A DNA stretch of 64,000 nucleotides from Devosia neptuniae (GTDB lineage: Bacteria; Pseudomonadota; Alphaproteobacteria; Rhizobiales; Devosiaceae). Shown piece after piece: positions 12,099 through 22,818 of the stretch. Each line of letters opens with the position of its first letter. Positions within the stretch are counted from its first letter, which is position 1. Under the pieces are notes generated by a model. That model was not told where the DNA came from. It saw only the letters and a list, made by a program, of their open reading frames with translations, and made no database searches. The DNA lies in contig NZ_CP104965.1 in the NCBI RefSeq assembly GCF_025452235.1, positions 3,158,501-3,222,500 of the forward strand. Reading direction: 5' to 3'. Both the position numbers and the translations under genes were made by a program.

Positions 12099-12377
12099 AT
12101 GACCCGTTCAATCTGGAAGGGGCCGTTTGTCGACGGCTACATGCTCAAGAAGGCCGAGAAGGCCCTCTCGTCTGGCCGCAACGATGTGGTCAAGATCTGG
12201 AGCCGCCGTTCGACCATCCTGCCGCAGTTCGTGGGTATCACCTTCGGCGTCCACAATGGCCACAAGCACGTCCCGGTAAGCGTTACCGAAGACATGATCG
12301 GTCACAAGTTCGGCGAATTCGCACCGACCCGTACCTATTACGGTCATGCGGCCGACAAGAAGGCCAAGAGGAAGTAA
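12099..12377 (+). CDS. rpsS: 30S ribosomal protein S19
   Basis: 92 residues; 30S head protein that partners with S13. [14 protein letters not shown] start and [19 protein letters not shown] end are canonical. It begins three bases after the rplB stop. The next start, rplV, follows directly. Confidence 0.97.
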   Translation: MTRSIWKGPFVDGYMLKKAEKALSSGRNDVVKIWSRRSTILPQFVGITFGVHNGHKHVPVSVTEDMIGHKFGEFAPTRTYYGHAADKKAKRK

Positions 12378-12378
12378 T

Positions 12379-12759
12379 ATGAGCAAGCCGAAAACTGAGC
12401 GCGCTCTCAAGGACAACGAGGCTAAGGCTGTGCTGCGCATGCTGCGCATCAGCCCTCAGAAGCTGAACCTCGTCGCGCAGTTGATCCGTGGCAAGAAGGT
12501 CGAGAAGGCTCTGGCCGATCTCGAATTCAGCCACAAGCGGATCTCCGGCCAGGTCAAGAAGGTGCTGGAAAGCGCCATCGCGAACGCCGAAAACAACCAT
12601 GGCCTCGATACCGATGCCCTGGTCGTTGCTGAAGCCTTTGTCGGCAACTCGCTGGTCATGAAGCGGTTCACCGCTCGTGGTCGTGGCAAGTCGTCGCGCA
12701 TCGAAAAGCCGTTCTCGCATCTGACGATCGTCGTGCGGCAAGTTGAGGAGGCCGCATAA
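12379..12759 (+). CDS. rplV: 50S ribosomal protein L22
   Basis: 126 residues starting at [10 protein letters not shown], one base after the rpsS stop; the in-frame upstream ATG at 12346 would lie inside rpsS. L22 lines the exit tunnel with L4, and its beta-hairpin tip is a macrolide-response site. [20 protein letters not shown] and the C-terminal HLTIVV strand fit. The stop overlaps the rpsC start. Confidence 0.97.
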   Translation: MSKPKTERALKDNEAKAVLRMLRISPQKLNLVAQLIRGKKVEKALADLEFSHKRISGQVKKVLESAIANAENNHGLDTDALVVAEAFVGNSLVMKRFTARGRGKSSRIEKPFSHLTIVVRQVEEAA

Positions 12760-13499
12760 TGGGCCAGAAGATCAATCCAATCGGCTTCCGCCTCGGCATC
12801 AACCGTACGTGGGACAGCCGCTGGTACGCCAATAAGGGCGAATACGGCACGCTGCTGCAGGAAGACCTGAAGATCCGTACGGCTCTTCTGGAAGACCTCA
12901 AGGCCGCTGCGGTGTCCAAGATCGTCATCGAGCGTCCGCACCGCAAGTGCCGCGTGTCGATCCACACTGCCCGTCCGGGCATCGTGATCGGCAAGAAGGG
13001 CGCTGACATCGACAAGATCCGCGCCAAGGTGAAGAAGTTCACCGACAGCGAAGTGCACATCAACATCGTTGAAGTGCGCAAGCCGGAAACCGACGCGACG
13101 CTGGTTGCCCAGGGCATTGCCCAGCAGCTGGAACGCCGCGTGGCCTTCCGTCGCGCCATGAAGCGTGCCGTGCAGACCGCAATCCGCATGGGCGCCGGTG
13201 GTATCCGCGTCAATGTTGGTGGTCGTCTCGGCGGTGCCGATATCGCTCGTACCGAATGGTACCGCGAAGGCCGCGTCCCGCTGCACACCCTGCGTGCTGA
13301 TATCGACTACGGCACTGCCGAAGCCGAAACCACGTATGGCATCATCGGCATCAAGGTCTGGATCTTCAAGGGCGAAGTCCTTGAGCATGATCCGACTGCG
13401 CACGAACGTCGCGCAACCGAAGGTGCCGATCAGGGCGGTCAGCGCGCTGAACGTGAACCGCGCCGTGAGCGCGGCGACCGTGACCGCGAACGCGCATAA
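12759..13499 (+). CDS. rpsC: 30S ribosomal protein S3
   Basis: 246 residues. S3 forms the mRNA entry site with S4 and S5. It has the KH domain motif [13 protein letters not shown] (about residues 78-90) and the C-domain [20 protein letters not shown]. The last 35 residues form a low-complexity Arg/Glu tail (ending DRDRERA), longer than the E. coli protein. It overlaps rplV by one base. Confidence 0.97.
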   Translation: MGQKINPIGFRLGINRTWDSRWYANKGEYGTLLQEDLKIRTALLEDLKAAAVSKIVIERPHRKCRVSIHTARPGIVIGKKGADIDKIRAKVKKFTDSEVHINIVEVRKPETDATLVAQGIAQQLERRVAFRRAMKRAVQTAIRMGAGGIRVNVGGRLGGADIARTEWYREGRVPLHTLRADIDYGTAEAETTYGIIGIKVWIFKGEVLEHDPTAHERRATEGADQGGQRAEREPRRERGDRDRERA

Positions 13500-13514
13500 G
13501 AAGGTTAGTTCATT

Positions 13515-13928
13515 ATGCTGCAACCTAAGAAGACCAAGTTCCGCAAGGCCCATAAGGGCCGTATCCATGGCGTTGCCAAGGGCGGTACCGATCTGGCATT
13601 CGGCCAGTATGCCCTCAAGGCAACCGAACCCGAGCGCGTTACTGCTCGCCAGATCGAAGCGGCTCGCCGCGCGATCACTCGCGAGATGAAGCGCCAGGGC
13701 CGGGTATGGATCCGTATCTTCCCGGACGTGCCGGTTTCCAAGAAGCCGACCGAAGTGCGTATGGGTAAGGGCAAGGGTTCTGTTGAATTCTGGGCCGCCC
13801 GTGTCAAGCCGGGCCGTATCGTATTCGAGATCGACGGCGTCCCCGAGGACGTTGCCAAGGAAGCCCTGCGCCTCGGCGCAATGAAGCTCCCGATCATGAC
13901 GCGGGTTGTTACCCGCATTGCCGACTAA
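13515..13928 (+). CDS. rplP: 50S ribosomal protein L16
   Basis: 137 residues, intact. L16 organises the A-site tRNA and helps L25 and bL27 placement. [36 protein letters not shown] and [12 protein letters not shown] are canonical. Confidence 0.97.
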   Translation: MLQPKKTKFRKAHKGRIHGVAKGGTDLAFGQYALKATEPERVTARQIEAARRAITREMKRQGRVWIRIFPDVPVSKKPTEVRMGKGKGSVEFWAARVKPGRIVFEIDGVPEDVAKEALRLGAMKLPIMTRVVTRIAD

Positions 13929-13939
13929 GGAACACGAGC

Positions 13940-14134
13940 ATGAAAGCCAGTGATGTGCGGGCTAAGACCGCAGACGAACTGAAAGATCAGCTCGTCGACC
14001 TGAAGAAAGAACAGTTCAACCTGCGTTTCCAGCGTGCTACCCAGCAGCTGGAAAAGCCGACCGAGGTCAAAAGGGTCCGCCGCGATATCGCGCGGATCAA
14101 GACGATCCTTGGCGAAAAGAACGCAGCGAAGTAA
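13940..14134 (+). CDS. rpmC: 50S ribosomal protein L29
   Basis: 64 residues, two-helix coiled hairpin near the tunnel exit. The conserved [19 protein letters not shown] and RRDIARIKT motifs are visible. Ribosome site AAGGAAC. Confidence 0.96.
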   Translation: MKASDVRAKTADELKDQLVDLKKEQFNLRFQRATQQLEKPTEVKRVRRDIARIKTILGEKNAAK

Positions 14135-14146
14135 GGAGCCGCGACC

Positions 14147-14404
14147 ATGCCAAAGCGCGTTTTGCAGGGGACTGTTGTCTCCGACGCCAATGAAAAGACG
14201 GTCGTGGTGCGCGTTGAGCGCCGTTTCACGCATCCGGTGATGAAGAAGACCGTGCGCCGGTCCAAGAAGTACCATGCGCACGATGAAGCTAATGTGGCGA
14301 AGGTCGGTCAGATCGTCTGGATCGAAGAATGTGCGCCAATCTCCAAGAATAAGCGCTGGACGCTTGTTGTTGGTGCGGCTCAGCAGGAAGGCGCTCAGTC
14401 ATGA
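14147..14404 (+). CDS. rpsQ: 30S ribosomal protein S17
   Basis: 85 residues; OB-fold primary 16S-binding protein. [20 protein letters not shown] and KKYHAHDE are canonical. AAGGAG overlaps the rpmC stop. The stop overlaps the rplN ATG (ATGA). Confidence 0.97.
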   Translation: MPKRVLQGTVVSDANEKTVVVRVERRFTHPVMKKTVRRSKKYHAHDEANVAKVGQIVWIEECAPISKNKRWTLVVGAAQQEGAQS

Positions 14405-14769
14405 TCCAGATGCAGTCCAATCTCGACGTTGCCGACAATTCCGGCGCCCGTCGTGTCATGTGCATCAAGGTGCTGGGCGGTTCGCACCGCAAGTACGCTT
14501 CGGTCGGCGACATCATTGTCGTGTCGGTCAAGGATGCCATTCCGCGCGGTCGCGTTAAGAAGGGCCAGGTCATGAAGGCCGTGGTCGTTCGGACCGCGTT
14601 CGACATCCGTCGCCCCGATGGCACCGTGATCCGCTTCGACAAGAACGCCGCGGTTCTGATCAACAATCAGAAAGAGCCGATCGGCACTCGTATCTTCGGA
14701 CCAGTTCCGCGCGAACTTCGCGCCAAGAACCACATGAAGATCATCTCGCTCGCACCAGAGGTGCTGTAA
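14401..14769 (+). CDS. rplN: 50S ribosomal protein L14
   Basis: 122 residues; beta-barrel protein at the subunit interface. [17 protein letters not shown] and the C-terminal [11 protein letters not shown] are typical. It overlaps both neighbours, rpsQ by four bases and rplX by one. Confidence 0.97.
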   Translation: MIQMQSNLDVADNSGARRVMCIKVLGGSHRKYASVGDIIVVSVKDAIPRGRVKKGQVMKAVVVRTAFDIRRPDGTVIRFDKNAAVLINNQKEPIGTRIFGPVPRELRAKNHMKIISLAPEVL

Positions 14770-15080
14770 TGGCCGCCAAGATTAAGAAGGGCGACAAAGT
14801 CGTCGTCCTGGCCGGCAAGGACAAGGGCAAGACCGGTCAGGTCCTGTCCGTCATCCCGACCGAAACCAAGGCACTTGTCCAGGGTATCAACCTGGTGAAG
14901 CGCCACACCAAGCAGACCGCGTCGACCGATGCCGGCATCTTCACCAAGGAAGCGCCGATCCATCTGTCCAATCTCGCGATCGCCGACAAGGATGGCAAGC
15001 CCAGCCGTGTTGGTTTCCAGATCAAGGACGGCGTGAAGACGCGCGTCGCCAAGTCGACCGGAGATTCGATCGATGGCTGA
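14769..15080 (+). CDS. rplX: 50S ribosomal protein L24
   Basis: 103 residues; assembly initiator of the 50S subunit. The KOW motif [20 protein letters not shown] is at the N-terminus. Its last 8 bases overlap the start of rplE. Confidence 0.97.
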   Translation: MAAKIKKGDKVVVLAGKDKGKTGQVLSVIPTETKALVQGINLVKRHTKQTASTDAGIFTKEAPIHLSNLAIADKDGKPSRVGFQIKDGVKTRVAKSTGDSIDG

Positions 15081-15630
15081 TACAGCTTACGTTCCGCGTC
15101 TTCGTACCGAGTACGAAGAGAACATCCGTAAGGTTCTGCAGGAGCAATTCTCCTACAAGAACACCATGGAACTGCCCAAGCTCGACAAGATCGTGCTGAA
15201 CATGGGCGTTGGCGAAGCCGTCAACGACACCAAGAAGGTCAAGTCGGCTGCTGCCGAGCTGGAAAAGATCGCTGGCCAGAAGCCGGTTATCACCCACGCT
15301 CGTAAGTCGATCGCTGGCTTCAAGGTGCGTGAAGAGATGCCGCTCGGCGTCAAGGTGACGCTGCGCAAGACGCGCATGTACGAATTCCTGGACCGCCTGG
15401 TGAATATCGCACTGCCGCGCGTTCGCGACTTCCGCGGGCTGAACCCGAACTCCTTCGACGGCCGTGGCAATTATGCTATGGGCATCAAGGAACACATCAT
15501 TTTCCCCGAAATCAACTATGATCAAATCGATCAGGTTTGGGGCATGGACATCGTGATCACCACGACGGCCAAGACCGATGATGAAGCGCGCGCGCTGCTC
15601 AAGGCATTCAACTTCCCATTCCGCACGTAA
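15073..15630 (+). CDS. rplE: 50S ribosomal protein L5
   Basis: 185 residues; 5S rRNA-binding protein of the central protuberance. Conserved [18 protein letters not shown]-like [18 protein letters not shown] and the [17 protein letters not shown] motif are present. It overlaps rplX by 8 bases; rpsN follows after 30 bases. Confidence 0.97.
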   Translation: MADTAYVPRLRTEYEENIRKVLQEQFSYKNTMELPKLDKIVLNMGVGEAVNDTKKVKSAAAELEKIAGQKPVITHARKSIAGFKVREEMPLGVKVTLRKTRMYEFLDRLVNIALPRVRDFRGLNPNSFDGRGNYAMGIKEHIIFPEINYDQIDQVWGMDIVITTTAKTDDEARALLKAFNFPFRT

Positions 15631-15660
15631 GCGGATAGGGAAGGGAAAAAGGATCAGGAT

Positions 15661-15966
15661 ATGGCAAAGACCAGTTCCATCGAGAAAAACAACAAGCGCG
15701 CCGCTCTGGCCGAGCAGTATGCTGGCAAGCGTGCGGCGCTCAAGGCGCAGACCAAGGATCAGTCGATCCCGGCCGATCAGCGCTTCGCCGCTCAGCTCAA
15801 GCTGGCCGAACTGCCGCGCAATTCGGCCAAGGTTCGCGTCCGCAATCGCTGCGAAGTCTCGGGTCGTCCCCGTGGCTATTATCGCAAGCTCAAGCTGAGC
15901 CGTATCGCTCTGCGTCAGCTGGGTAACCTGGGTTTGATCCCGGGCCTGGTTAAGTCGAGCTGGTAA
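15661..15966 (+). CDS. rpsN: 30S ribosomal protein S14 (zinc-independent)
   Basis: 101 residues, the long zinc-free form: the CxxC pairs of short S14 are absent and only one cysteine ([16 protein letters not shown]) remains. Ends in [12 protein letters not shown] as in other proteobacteria. AAAGGATCAGGAT precedes the start. Confidence 0.97.
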   Translation: MAKTSSIEKNNKRAALAEQYAGKRAALKAQTKDQSIPADQRFAAQLKLAELPRNSAKVRVRNRCEVSGRPRGYYRKLKLSRIALRQLGNLGLIPGLVKSSW

Positions 15967-15978
15967 GGAGAACAGAAA

Positions 15979-16377
15979 ATGAGCTTTTCCGATCCAATCG
16001 GCGATATGCTGACTCGCATCCGTAATGCACAGATGCGCCGCAAGAATACCGTTTCGACGCCGGCTTCGACCCTTCGTGGTCGGGTGCTGGACGTGCTCCA
16101 GTCCGAGGGTTTCATCCGCGGCTATTCGGAGACCAAGTTCGAAAACGGTGCTGCCGAGTACGAAATCGAACTGAAGTACTCGGATGACGTGGCTGTTATC
16201 CGCACGATCGAGCGCGTTTCGCGTCCCGGCCGTCGCGTTTACGCTTCCGTTAAGAATATTCCGCAGGTTGCCAATGGCCTCGGTGTCTCGATCCTCTCCA
16301 CCCCCAAGGGTGTGATGGCCGACCACGAAGCCAAGGCTGCCAATGTTGGTGGCGAGGTACTCTGCCGCGTCTTCTAA
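15979..16377 (+). CDS. rpsH: 30S ribosomal protein S8
   Basis: 132 residues; primary binder of the 16S central domain and, in enterobacteria, the translational repressor of the spc operon. [18 protein letters not shown] start and the C-terminal [12 protein letters not shown] motif are canonical; the end is [16 protein letters not shown] precedes the ATG. Confidence 0.97.
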   Translation: MSFSDPIGDMLTRIRNAQMRRKNTVSTPASTLRGRVLDVLQSEGFIRGYSETKFENGAAEYEIELKYSDDVAVIRTIERVSRPGRRVYASVKNIPQVANGLGVSILSTPKGVMADHEAKAANVGGEVLCRVF

Positions 16378-16415
16378 GAGACGCGGTAAGACGATTACTC
16401 AAGGATTGAACTAGA

Positions 16416-16949
16416 ATGTCACGTACTGGCAAGAAACCGGTTGCACCGGTCAGCGGTGTAACGGTCACGATCAATGGTCGTACCGTCACCGCAAAGGGCC
16501 CGAAGGGCGAACTGAGCATCGAGCTCATGGATGTTGTCAATGTGGAGAATGGCTCCGACGGTCTCGTCGTGACGCCGGCCAATGACACCCGCGAGGCTCG
16601 CGCCGCCTGGGGCACGACCCGTGCACTGATCCAGAACATGGTCACCGGTGTTTCGGCTGGCTTCGAAAAGAAGCTGGCGATCCAGGGCGTGGGTTATCGC
16701 GCCGCCATGCAGGGCAAGGATATCAAGCTGTCGCTTGGTTTCAGCCACGAAGTGATCTATCAGGCACCGCAGGGCATCACCCTGGCTGTTCCGGCGCCGA
16801 CGGAAATCATCATCACCGGCACCGACAAGCAGCAGGTTGGCCAGGTTGCGGCCAATATCCGCGCTTGGCGCAAGCCAGAGCCCTACAAGGGCAAGGGCGT
16901 TCGGTATGCGGGCGAGTTCGTCTTCCGCAAAGAAGGCAAGAAGAAGTAA
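16416..16949 (+). CDS. rplF: 50S ribosomal protein L6
   Basis: 177 residues with two L6 repeats. The C-terminal repeat holds the signature [15 protein letters not shown]6 lies near the sarcin-ricin loop and the GTPase-binding region. Translation starts from ATG after a short 38-base gap. Confidence 0.97.
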   Translation: MSRTGKKPVAPVSGVTVTINGRTVTAKGPKGELSIELMDVVNVENGSDGLVVTPANDTREARAAWGTTRALIQNMVTGVSAGFEKKLAIQGVGYRAAMQGKDIKLSLGFSHEVIYQAPQGITLAVPAPTEIIITGTDKQQVGQVAANIRAWRKPEPYKGKGVRYAGEFVFRKEGKKK

Positions 16950-16961
16950 GGAGCGCCTGCA

Positions 16962-17321
16962 ATGGCTATCAGTGCAAAAGGTGCGGACCGCCGCAAGGCT
17001 CGTGTCCGCAAGGCGCTCAAGGCTCGTGCCTTCGGTCGTCCCCGTCTGTCGGTTTTCCGTTCGGACAAGAATATCTACGCTCAGATCATCGACGATGCGA
17101 CCGGCCGTACGCTGGCCGCCGCTTCGACCCTCGACAAGGACGTCAAGGGCACCATCAAGGGTGGTTCGGCGGAAGCCGCTGCTACGGTCGGCAAGCTGAT
17201 CGCAGAGCGCGGCACCAAGGCGGGTGTGGGCGAAGTCATCTTCGACCGCGGCGCATACATCTATCATGGCCGTGTAAAGGCCCTTGCAGACGCTGCCCGT
17301 GAGGGCGGCCTGCAGTTCTAG
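16962..17321 (+). CDS. rplR: 50S ribosomal protein L18
   Basis: 119 residues; binds 5S rRNA with L5 and L25. [19 protein letters not shown] and the C-terminal [20 protein letters not shown] are typical. AAGGAG sits 8 bases before the ATG. Confidence 0.97.
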   Translation: MAISAKGADRRKARVRKALKARAFGRPRLSVFRSDKNIYAQIIDDATGRTLAAASTLDKDVKGTIKGGSAEAAATVGKLIAERGTKAGVGEVIFDRGAYIYHGRVKALADAAREGGLQF

Positions 17322-17344
17322 GCACGGACAAGGAAAGAAACATT

Positions 17345-17878
17345 ATGAGCAGAGACGTTCAAGAACGCGAAAGCGAATTCGTCGATCGCCTGGTCCACAT
17401 CAACCGCGTGGCCAAAGTGGTCAAGGGCGGCCGTCGTTTCGGTTTTGCCGCACTGGTGGTTGTCGGTGACCAGAAGGGCCGCGTTGGCTTTGGTCACGGC
17501 AAGGCCCGTGAAGTGCCAGAAGCGATCCGCAAGGCTACCGAGCAGGCCAAGCGCCAGATGATCCGCGTGCCGCTGCGCGATGCCCGTACGTTGCACCACG
17601 ACGTGCAGGGCCGTCACGGCGCCGGCAAGGTCATCCTGCGTGCCGCCGTTCCCGGTACCGGCATCATTGCCGGTGGTCCGATGCGCGCCGTCTTCGAGAC
17701 GCTGGGCATCAACGACATCGTTGCCAAGTCGCAGGGGACTGCTAACCCCTACAACATGGTGCGGGCCACTTTCGATGCGCTGAAGCGCGTTGACAGCCCC
17801 CGCTCGGTTGCCGCCCGCCGCGGTCTCAAGGTTTCCGAACTGCAAGCTCGCCGCGGCGAGACTGCTGTCGAAGCCTGA
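17345..17878 (+). CDS. rpsE: 30S ribosomal protein S5
   Basis: 177 residues. S5 shapes the mRNA entry channel and controls fidelity with S4. The double-stranded-RNA-binding-like motif [17 protein letters not shown] and the C-domain [20 protein letters not shown] are intact. AAGGAAAG precedes the ATG. Confidence 0.97.
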   Translation: MSRDVQERESEFVDRLVHINRVAKVVKGGRRFGFAALVVVGDQKGRVGFGHGKAREVPEAIRKATEQAKRQMIRVPLRDARTLHHDVQGRHGAGKVILRAAVPGTGIIAGGPMRAVFETLGINDIVAKSQGTANPYNMVRATFDALKRVDSPRSVAARRGLKVSELQARRGETAVEA

Positions 17879-17901
17879 TAGATCAGGTCTGGAGAAGCAT
17901 C

Positions 17902-18090
17902 ATGGCTAAAGACAAGACCATTACTCTGCAGCAGATCGGCTCCCCGATCCGCCGTGAGAAGAGCCAGCGCGCGACCCTGATCGGTCTCGGGCTCAACAAG
18001 ATGAACAAGCAGCGTCAGCTGATCGACACGCCTGAAGTGCGTGGCATGATCAACAAGGTGCCGCATCTCGTCCGTATCATCGGCGAGTGA
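17902..18090 (+). CDS. rpmD: 50S ribosomal protein L30
   Basis: 62 residues; small ferredoxin-like-fold protein. [20 protein letters not shown] and [14 protein letters not shown] match the family. CTGGAGAAG precedes the ATG. Confidence 0.95.
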   Translation: MAKDKTITLQQIGSPIRREKSQRATLIGLGLNKMNKQRQLIDTPEVRGMINKVPHLVRIIGE

Positions 18091-18107
18091 GAGAGAAGGT
18101 CCCTCAA

Positions 18108-18608
18108 ATGACCCGTTTGAATGAACTTCGCGACAATCCCGGTGCCAACAAGGTCCGTCTGCGCATTGGTCGCGGTATCGGTTCCGGTAAGGGCAAGACC
18201 GGTGGTCGTGGCGGCAAAGGCCAGACTGCACGTTCCGGCGTTGCGATCAACGGCTTCGAAGGCGGCCAGATGCCCCTTCACATGCGTATGCCAAAGCGTG
18301 GCTTCAATGCGCTCAATCCAGGCAACTGGAACGAGGTCCGCATCGATCGCCTGCAGGCCTATATCGACGCTGGCAAGCTCGACCCCAAGGCGGTGATCGA
18401 TGCTGCGGCGCTGATCGCTGCCCGCGTGATCCGTCGTCCCAAGGACGGCGTGCGGCTGATCGGCTCTGAGGGCTTCACCTCCAAGAAGGTGACCTTCAAC
18501 GTCAATTATGCGACCAAGGGCGCACTGGCAGCTATTGAATCTGCTGGCGGCAAGGTCGATATCATCCCGGCAAAGGCGCCGTGGAAGAAGACCCCATACG
18601 CCGGTTAA
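18108..18608 (+). CDS. rplO: 50S ribosomal protein L15
   Basis: 166 residues, starting at [24 protein letters not shown] lies about 9 bases upstream. An upstream in-frame GTG (18087) would bury that ribosome site. The Gly-rich N-terminal arm ([18 protein letters not shown]) enters the 23S core. It is the last gene before a strong terminator. Confidence 0.96.
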   Translation: MTRLNELRDNPGANKVRLRIGRGIGSGKGKTGGRGGKGQTARSGVAINGFEGGQMPLHMRMPKRGFNALNPGNWNEVRIDRLQAYIDAGKLDPKAVIDAAALIAARVIRRPKDGVRLIGSEGFTSKKVTFNVNYATKGALAAIESAGGKVDIIPAKAPWKKTPYAG

Positions 18609-18617
18609 TTTCGGCTT

Positions 18618-18652
18618 GGCGCACCCGGCCATTGGTCGGGTGCGCCTTTTTT
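18618..18652 (+). terminator. Intrinsic terminator between rplO and secY
   Basis: A 13-bp stem (18618-18630 with 18634-18646, one G-T pair) with a 3-base loop is followed by six Ts. It is placed inside what is normally one transcription unit, so it may act as a partial terminator. Confidence 0.85.
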
Positions 18653-18735
18653 GGTTTGTTGCGCTAGGGCTGCAGCCGGGTCTGCGTCCGACCCGCTCCG
18701 AGCGCGCCTGGCCTTGAAGCCATAGGGAGCGATAC

Positions 18736-20073
18736 ATGGCGTCCGCAGCCGAACAGCTGGCACGTAATCTCAATTTTTCGACCTTCTCGAAGGCGAAAGC
18801 CCTGCAGCAGCGCATCTGGTTCACACTGGGCGCGCTGCTTGTCTATCGACTGGGCACTTTCATTCCGGTTCCGGGCATTGACCCCGATGCATTCCGCGCG
18901 ACGTTCGAACAGTCGCAGCAGGGCATCATTGGCATGTTCAACATGTTTGCCGGTGGCGCCGTCGAGCGCATGGCAATCTTTGCGCTGAACCTGATCCCCT
19001 ACATCACCGCCTCGATCGTGGTGCAGGTCATTGCGACCGCGTCGCCGCGTCTGGAAGCTCTCAAGAAAGAGGGCGAGGCCGGCCGTCGCAAGATGAACCA
19101 GTATACCCGGTATCTGGCGGTCGTATTCTGCGCCGTGCAGGCCTATGGCATTGCCGTGGGCCTGGAAGCGAGCCAGGGCGTCGTGCTCAATCCGGGCTGG
19201 TTCTTCCGCATTTCGACCGTCATCACGCTGGTCGGCGGCACCATGTTCCTGATGTGGCTGGGTGAACAGATCACCTCGCGCGGCGTCGGCAATGGTATTT
19301 CGCTGATCATCTTTGCCGGTATCGTGGCCAATCTGCCCACCACCATCGTGCAGACCCTCGAGCTGAGCCGTACTGGCGCGCTGCCGCCGCTGGCGGCCTT
19401 CGGCATCGTGGTGCTGTCCATCGTGGTCATCGCCGGCATCGTGTTCTTCGAACGCGCCCAGCGCCGCTTGCTGATCCAGTATCCAAAGCGCCAGGTCGGC
19501 AACAAGATGTTCCAGGGCGAAAGCTCGCATCTGCCGCTCAAGCTGAATACGTCGGGTGTTATCCCGGTGATTTTCGGCTCGTCCCTGCTGCTGCTGCCGG
19601 CCACCATTGCGTCCTTTGCGGCGCAGGGGAACGCTCCGGTCTGGCTGCAGACGGTGACGGCTCTGCTGGGCCGCGGCCAGCCGCTTTATCTGGCGCTGTT
19701 TGCCTTCTTCATCATCTTCTTCGCCTTCTTCTATACCGCGATCGTGTTCAATCCGACCGAGACGGCTGATAACCTCAAGCGCTCCGGCGGCTTCATTCCG
19801 GGCATTCGTCCGGGCGAACGCACGGCCGCACATATCGACTATGTGTTGACCCGTATCACTGTTATCGGTGCGCTCTATCTTACGGTGGTGGCACTGATTC
19901 CCGAGATCATCCACAACCAGCTGGCGGTCAGCCAGTTCATCGGTGGCACCTCGCTGCTGATCATGGTGACGGTGACGCTCGATACGGTCAGTCAGATCCA
20001 GAGCCACCTGATCGCGCAGCAATATGAGGGGCTCGTGAAGAAGTCCCGTCTAGGGGGAGGTAAGCGTCGATGA
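18736..20073 (+). CDS. secY: Protein translocase subunit SecY
   Basis: 445 residues, ten membrane helices, central channel of the SecYEG translocon. The signature FIPVPGID and the IVVQVI and QYTRYLAV segments are present, and the cytosolic loop [13 protein letters not shown] (about residue 250) contacts SecA and ribosomes. GGGAGCG precedes the ATG. The stop overlaps the adk start (ATGA). It lies behind a terminator, with no clear promoter of its own visible. Confidence 0.98.
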   Translation: MASAAEQLARNLNFSTFSKAKALQQRIWFTLGALLVYRLGTFIPVPGIDPDAFRATFEQSQQGIIGMFNMFAGGAVERMAIFALNLIPYITASIVVQVIATASPRLEALKKEGEAGRRKMNQYTRYLAVVFCAVQAYGIAVGLEASQGVVLNPGWFFRISTVITLVGGTMFLMWLGEQITSRGVGNGISLIIFAGIVANLPTTIVQTLELSRTGALPPLAAFGIVVLSIVVIAGIVFFERAQRRLLIQYPKRQVGNKMFQGESSHLPLKLNTSGVIPVIFGSSLLLLPATIASFAAQGNAPVWLQTVTALLGRGQPLYLALFAFFIIFFAFFYTAIVFNPTETADNLKRSGGFIPGIRPGERTAAHIDYVLTRITVIGALYLTVVALIPEIIHNQLAVSQFIGGTSLLIMVTVTLDTVSQIQSHLIAQQYEGLVKKSRLGGGKRR

Positions 20074-20639
20074 GGCTAATTCTGCTCGGACCGCCGGGAG
20101 CGGGGAAGGGTACTCAGGCCAAGATTCTTGTCGAGGCCTATGGTATTCCCCAGCTCTCGACCGGCGATATCCTGCGCTCGGCCATTGCGGCCAAGACCCC
20201 GCTGGGTCTCGAAGCCAAGGCCATCGTCGATCGTGGGGATCTGGTCAGTGACGCCATCGTCAACGGTATCGTCTCCGAACGGCTCGACGCCGAGGATTGC
20301 AAGCCTGGCTTCATCCTCGATGGCTTTCCGCGCACCATTGCGCAGGCCGAGGCGCTTGACCAGATGCTGATCGACAAGGGCGTCAAGCTCGACGCCGTGG
20401 TCGAGATCAAGGCCGATGCCGATGAATTGGTGCGCCGGGTGGTCCAGCGCAGCAAGGAAAGCGGCGGCGCTCGTGCCGACGATAATGAGGAAGTGCTGCG
20501 CAAGCGCCTCGATATCTATAAGGAGCAGACCGCTCCGCTCGTCGCTTACTACAGCGACAAGGGTCTGCTCAAAGCAGTCGACGGCATGGAGCCGGTCGAA
20601 AAAGTCACGGCTTCGATCAAGTCTGCGATCGAAGGCTGA
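20070..20639 (+). CDS. adk: Adenylate kinase (short form)
   Basis: 189 residues. It converts AMP plus ATP to two ADP in the cytosol. P-loop [10 protein letters not shown] (7-16), STGDILR and the AMP-site [18 protein letters not shown] are intact. The LID region is replaced by a short linker ([17 protein letters not shown]), the short type common in alphaproteobacteria; no zinc-binding cysteines. Coupled to secY by a 4-base overlap. Confidence 0.97.
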   Translation: MRLILLGPPGAGKGTQAKILVEAYGIPQLSTGDILRSAIAAKTPLGLEAKAIVDRGDLVSDAIVNGIVSERLDAEDCKPGFILDGFPRTIAQAEALDQMLIDKGVKLDAVVEIKADADELVRRVVQRSKESGGARADDNEEVLRKRLDIYKEQTAPLVAYYSDKGLLKAVDGMEPVEKVTASIKSAIEG

Positions 20640-20661
20640 GAACAGGGCAGGGGTTTGGCAG

Positions 20662-20690
20662 TTGACTCTGCCGAATCTAGTCCTTAAAGA
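20662..20690 (+). promoter_or_regulatory. Predicted promoter of the alpha operon
   Basis: TTGACT (20662-20667) and TAAAGA (20685-20690) with a 17-base spacer lie 130 bases before rpsM. This fits a separate promoter for rpsM-rpsK-rpoA-rplQ. Confidence 0.55.
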
Positions 20691-20819
20691 ACCGCGTCAG
20701 TCTCATGGATTATTGGGCTGGATTCGGTTCTCCAGGTGTTGGGGGTCGAAATCCGGTCCCTTGTTGTTTAACGGCACGGCCCCCTGATGGTAACCCGTGT
20801 TGAATGAAGGAGAGCAGAC

Positions 20820-21188
20820 GTGGCTCGTATTGCTGGCGTCAATATCCCGACCAATAAGCGCGTGATCATCGCGTTGCAGTATATCCACGGGATTGGCGAA
20901 AAGTTCGCCAAGGATATCACTGAAAAGGCAAACATTCCTGCCGAGCGCCGTGTCAACGAGTTGACCGATGCTGAAGTGATTTTGATCCGTGAAGCTATCG
21001 ACCGCGACTACGTCGTGGAAGGTGATCTTCGCCGCAATGTGGCGATGAACATCAAGCGGTTGATGGATCTGGGCAACTACCGTGGCTTGCGCCACCGTCG
21101 TGGCCTGCCGGTGCGCGGTCAGCGTACCCACACCAATGCCCGCACTCGCAAGGGTCCGGCAAAGCCGATCGCTGGCAAGAAGAAGTAA
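20820..21188 (+). CDS. rpsM: 30S ribosomal protein S13
   Basis: 122 residues with a GTG start preceded by AAGGAGAG. S13 bridges the 30S head to the 50S subunit. [27 protein letters not shown] and the basic tail [15 protein letters not shown] are canonical. It opens the alpha operon; rpsD, which follows in enterobacteria, is absent as is usual in this class. Confidence 0.97.
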   Translation: MARIAGVNIPTNKRVIIALQYIHGIGEKFAKDITEKANIPAERRVNELTDAEVILIREAIDRDYVVEGDLRRNVAMNIKRLMDLGNYRGLRHRRGLPVRGQRTHTNARTRKGPAKPIAGKKK

Positions 21189-21207
21189 GAACCCGTCTCG
21201 GGTTCTT
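21187..21207 (+). other. Hairpin between rpsM and rpsK
   Basis: A 9-bp perfect stem (21187-21195 with 21199-21207) with a TCT loop begins at the rpsM stop codon. There is no T-tract, so termination is unlikely. It could stabilise or control the mRNA. Confidence 0.5.
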
Positions 21208-21267
21208 CGATGTAGCTGCTGGGGCCAAAGGGCTGACGGCAGCGCTGATATCGTTCAGAGGAATTAA

Positions 21268-21660
21268 ATGGCTAAGACTGAAACGACGCGCGTCAAGCGC
21301 AAGGAACGCAAGAATATCACTTCGGGCGTTGCCCACGTGAATGCTTCGTTCAACAATACCATGATCACCATTGCCGATATGCAGGGCAACACGATTTCGT
21401 GGTCCTCCTCGGGTGTCATGGGCTTCAAGGGCTCGCGTAAGTCGACCCCCTATGCGGCTCAGGTCGCTGCTGAAGATGCTGCCAAGAAGGCGCAGGAACA
21501 CGGCATGAAGACCCTTGAGGTCGAAGTGCGCGGTCCTGGTTCGGGCCGTGAATCGGCTCTGCGCGCGCTGCAGGCTGCCGGCTTCAACGTCACCTCGATC
21601 CGTGACGTGACCTCGATCCCGCACAATGGCTGCCGTCCTCGCAAGCGGCGCCGCGTCTAA
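21268..21660 (+). CDS. rpsK: 30S ribosomal protein S11
   Basis: 130 residues; platform protein near the E site. The start [17 protein letters not shown], the motif SFNNTMITI and the end [12 protein letters not shown] are canonical. AGAGGAAT precedes the ATG. Confidence 0.97.
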   Translation: MAKTETTRVKRKERKNITSGVAHVNASFNNTMITIADMQGNTISWSSSGVMGFKGSRKSTPYAAQVAAEDAAKKAQEHGMKTLEVEVRGPGSGRESALRALQAAGFNVTSIRDVTSIPHNGCRPRKRRRV

Positions 21661-21677
21661 TCTAGAGCGATTGAAGA

Positions 21678-21712
21678 GCTCCCGGCCGATTGAATGGGCC
21701 GGGAGTCTTATT
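21678..21712 (+). other. Hairpin between rpsK and rpoA
   Basis: A 9-bp stem (21679-21687 with 21697-21705) with a 9-base loop is followed by a weak TCTTATT tail. It is a possible attenuator separating ribosomal-protein genes from rpoA. Confidence 0.45.
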
Positions 21713-21766
21713 GCGTTTGCGGCGGAGCGGCTCGGGCTGGAGCCGCGATTTTGAAAGGACATTACC

Positions 21767-22786
21767 GTGACGATCCAGAGGAACTGGCAAGAACTGATCA
21801 AGCCGACCAAGCTGGAGATTGTTTCGGGCAGCGACAACGCGCGCGTGGCTTCGGTAGTTGCCGAGCCGCTTGAGCGCGGTTACGGGCTTACCCTGGGTAA
21901 CGCTCTTCGTCGTGTGCTGCTGTCGTCGCTTCAGGGCGCGGCAGTTACCGCAATCCAGATTGACGGCATCCTGCATGAATTCTCCTCGCTTCCGGGCGTG
22001 CGTGAAGACATGACCGACCTGGTCCTCAACGTGAAGGAAATCGCGTTGAAGATGGGTGGCGAAGGCCCCAAGCGCCTTGGCCTGACCAAGCAGGGTCCGG
22101 GTGCCGTGACCGCTGGTGACATCAAGGTCACCGGCGACATTGAAGTGCTGAACCCCGAGCTGGTGATCTGCCATCTCGACGACGGCGCCGAAATCAACAT
22201 CGAGTTCACCGTCGATACCGGCAAGGGTTACGTTGCCGCCGACAAGAACCGTCCGGAAGATGCACCGATCGGCTATATCCCGGTCGATGCGCTGTTCTCC
22301 CCGGTTCGCCGCGTCAGCTACAAGGTCGATGCCACCCGTGCGGGTGAAAGCCTCGACAAGGACAAGCTGACCCTGCAGGTCGAAACCAATGGCGCCGTGT
22401 CGCCGGAAGATGCCGTGGCTTATGCTGCGCGTATCCTCCAGGACCAGCTGTCGGTGTTCGTGAACTTCGAAGAGCCCAGCAAGGAAAAGGCACAGGATGC
22501 CGTTCCCGAACTGGCCTTCAACCCGGCGCTGCTCAAGAAGGTCGACGAACTCGAGCTTTCGGTGCGTTCGGCCAACTGCCTCAAGAACGACAACATCGTT
22601 TATATCGGCGATCTGATCCAGAAGACGGAAGCCGAGATGCTGCGGACCCCGAATTTCGGCCGCAAGTCGCTCAACGAAATCAAGGAGGTCCTGGCACAGA
22701 TGGGGCTTCATCTCGGAATGGACGTCAACAACTGGCCACCCGAGAATATCGATGACCTCGCCAAGCGCTACGAAGATCACTATTGA
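21767..22786 (+). CDS. rpoA: RNA polymerase subunit alpha
   Basis: 339 residues, GTG start, GAAAGGA ribosome site. The N-terminal domain dimerises to assemble the core enzyme ([17 protein letters not shown]). The C-terminal domain ([20 protein letters not shown], then [16 protein letters not shown]) binds UP elements and activators. Full length, nothing odd. Confidence 0.98.
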   Translation: MTIQRNWQELIKPTKLEIVSGSDNARVASVVAEPLERGYGLTLGNALRRVLLSSLQGAAVTAIQIDGILHEFSSLPGVREDMTDLVLNVKEIALKMGGEGPKRLGLTKQGPGAVTAGDIKVTGDIEVLNPELVICHLDDGAEINIEFTVDTGKGYVAADKNRPEDAPIGYIPVDALFSPVRRVSYKVDATRAGESLDKDKLTLQVETNGAVSPEDAVAYAARILQDQLSVFVNFEEPSKEKAQDAVPELAFNPALLKKVDELELSVRSANCLKNDNIVYIGDLIQKTEAEMLRTPNFGRKSLNEIKEVLAQMGLHLGMDVNNWPPENIDDLAKRYEDHY

Positions 22787-22818
22787 TCCCGCGCTGCCAA
22801 GCACTTTAGGAGACCAAG

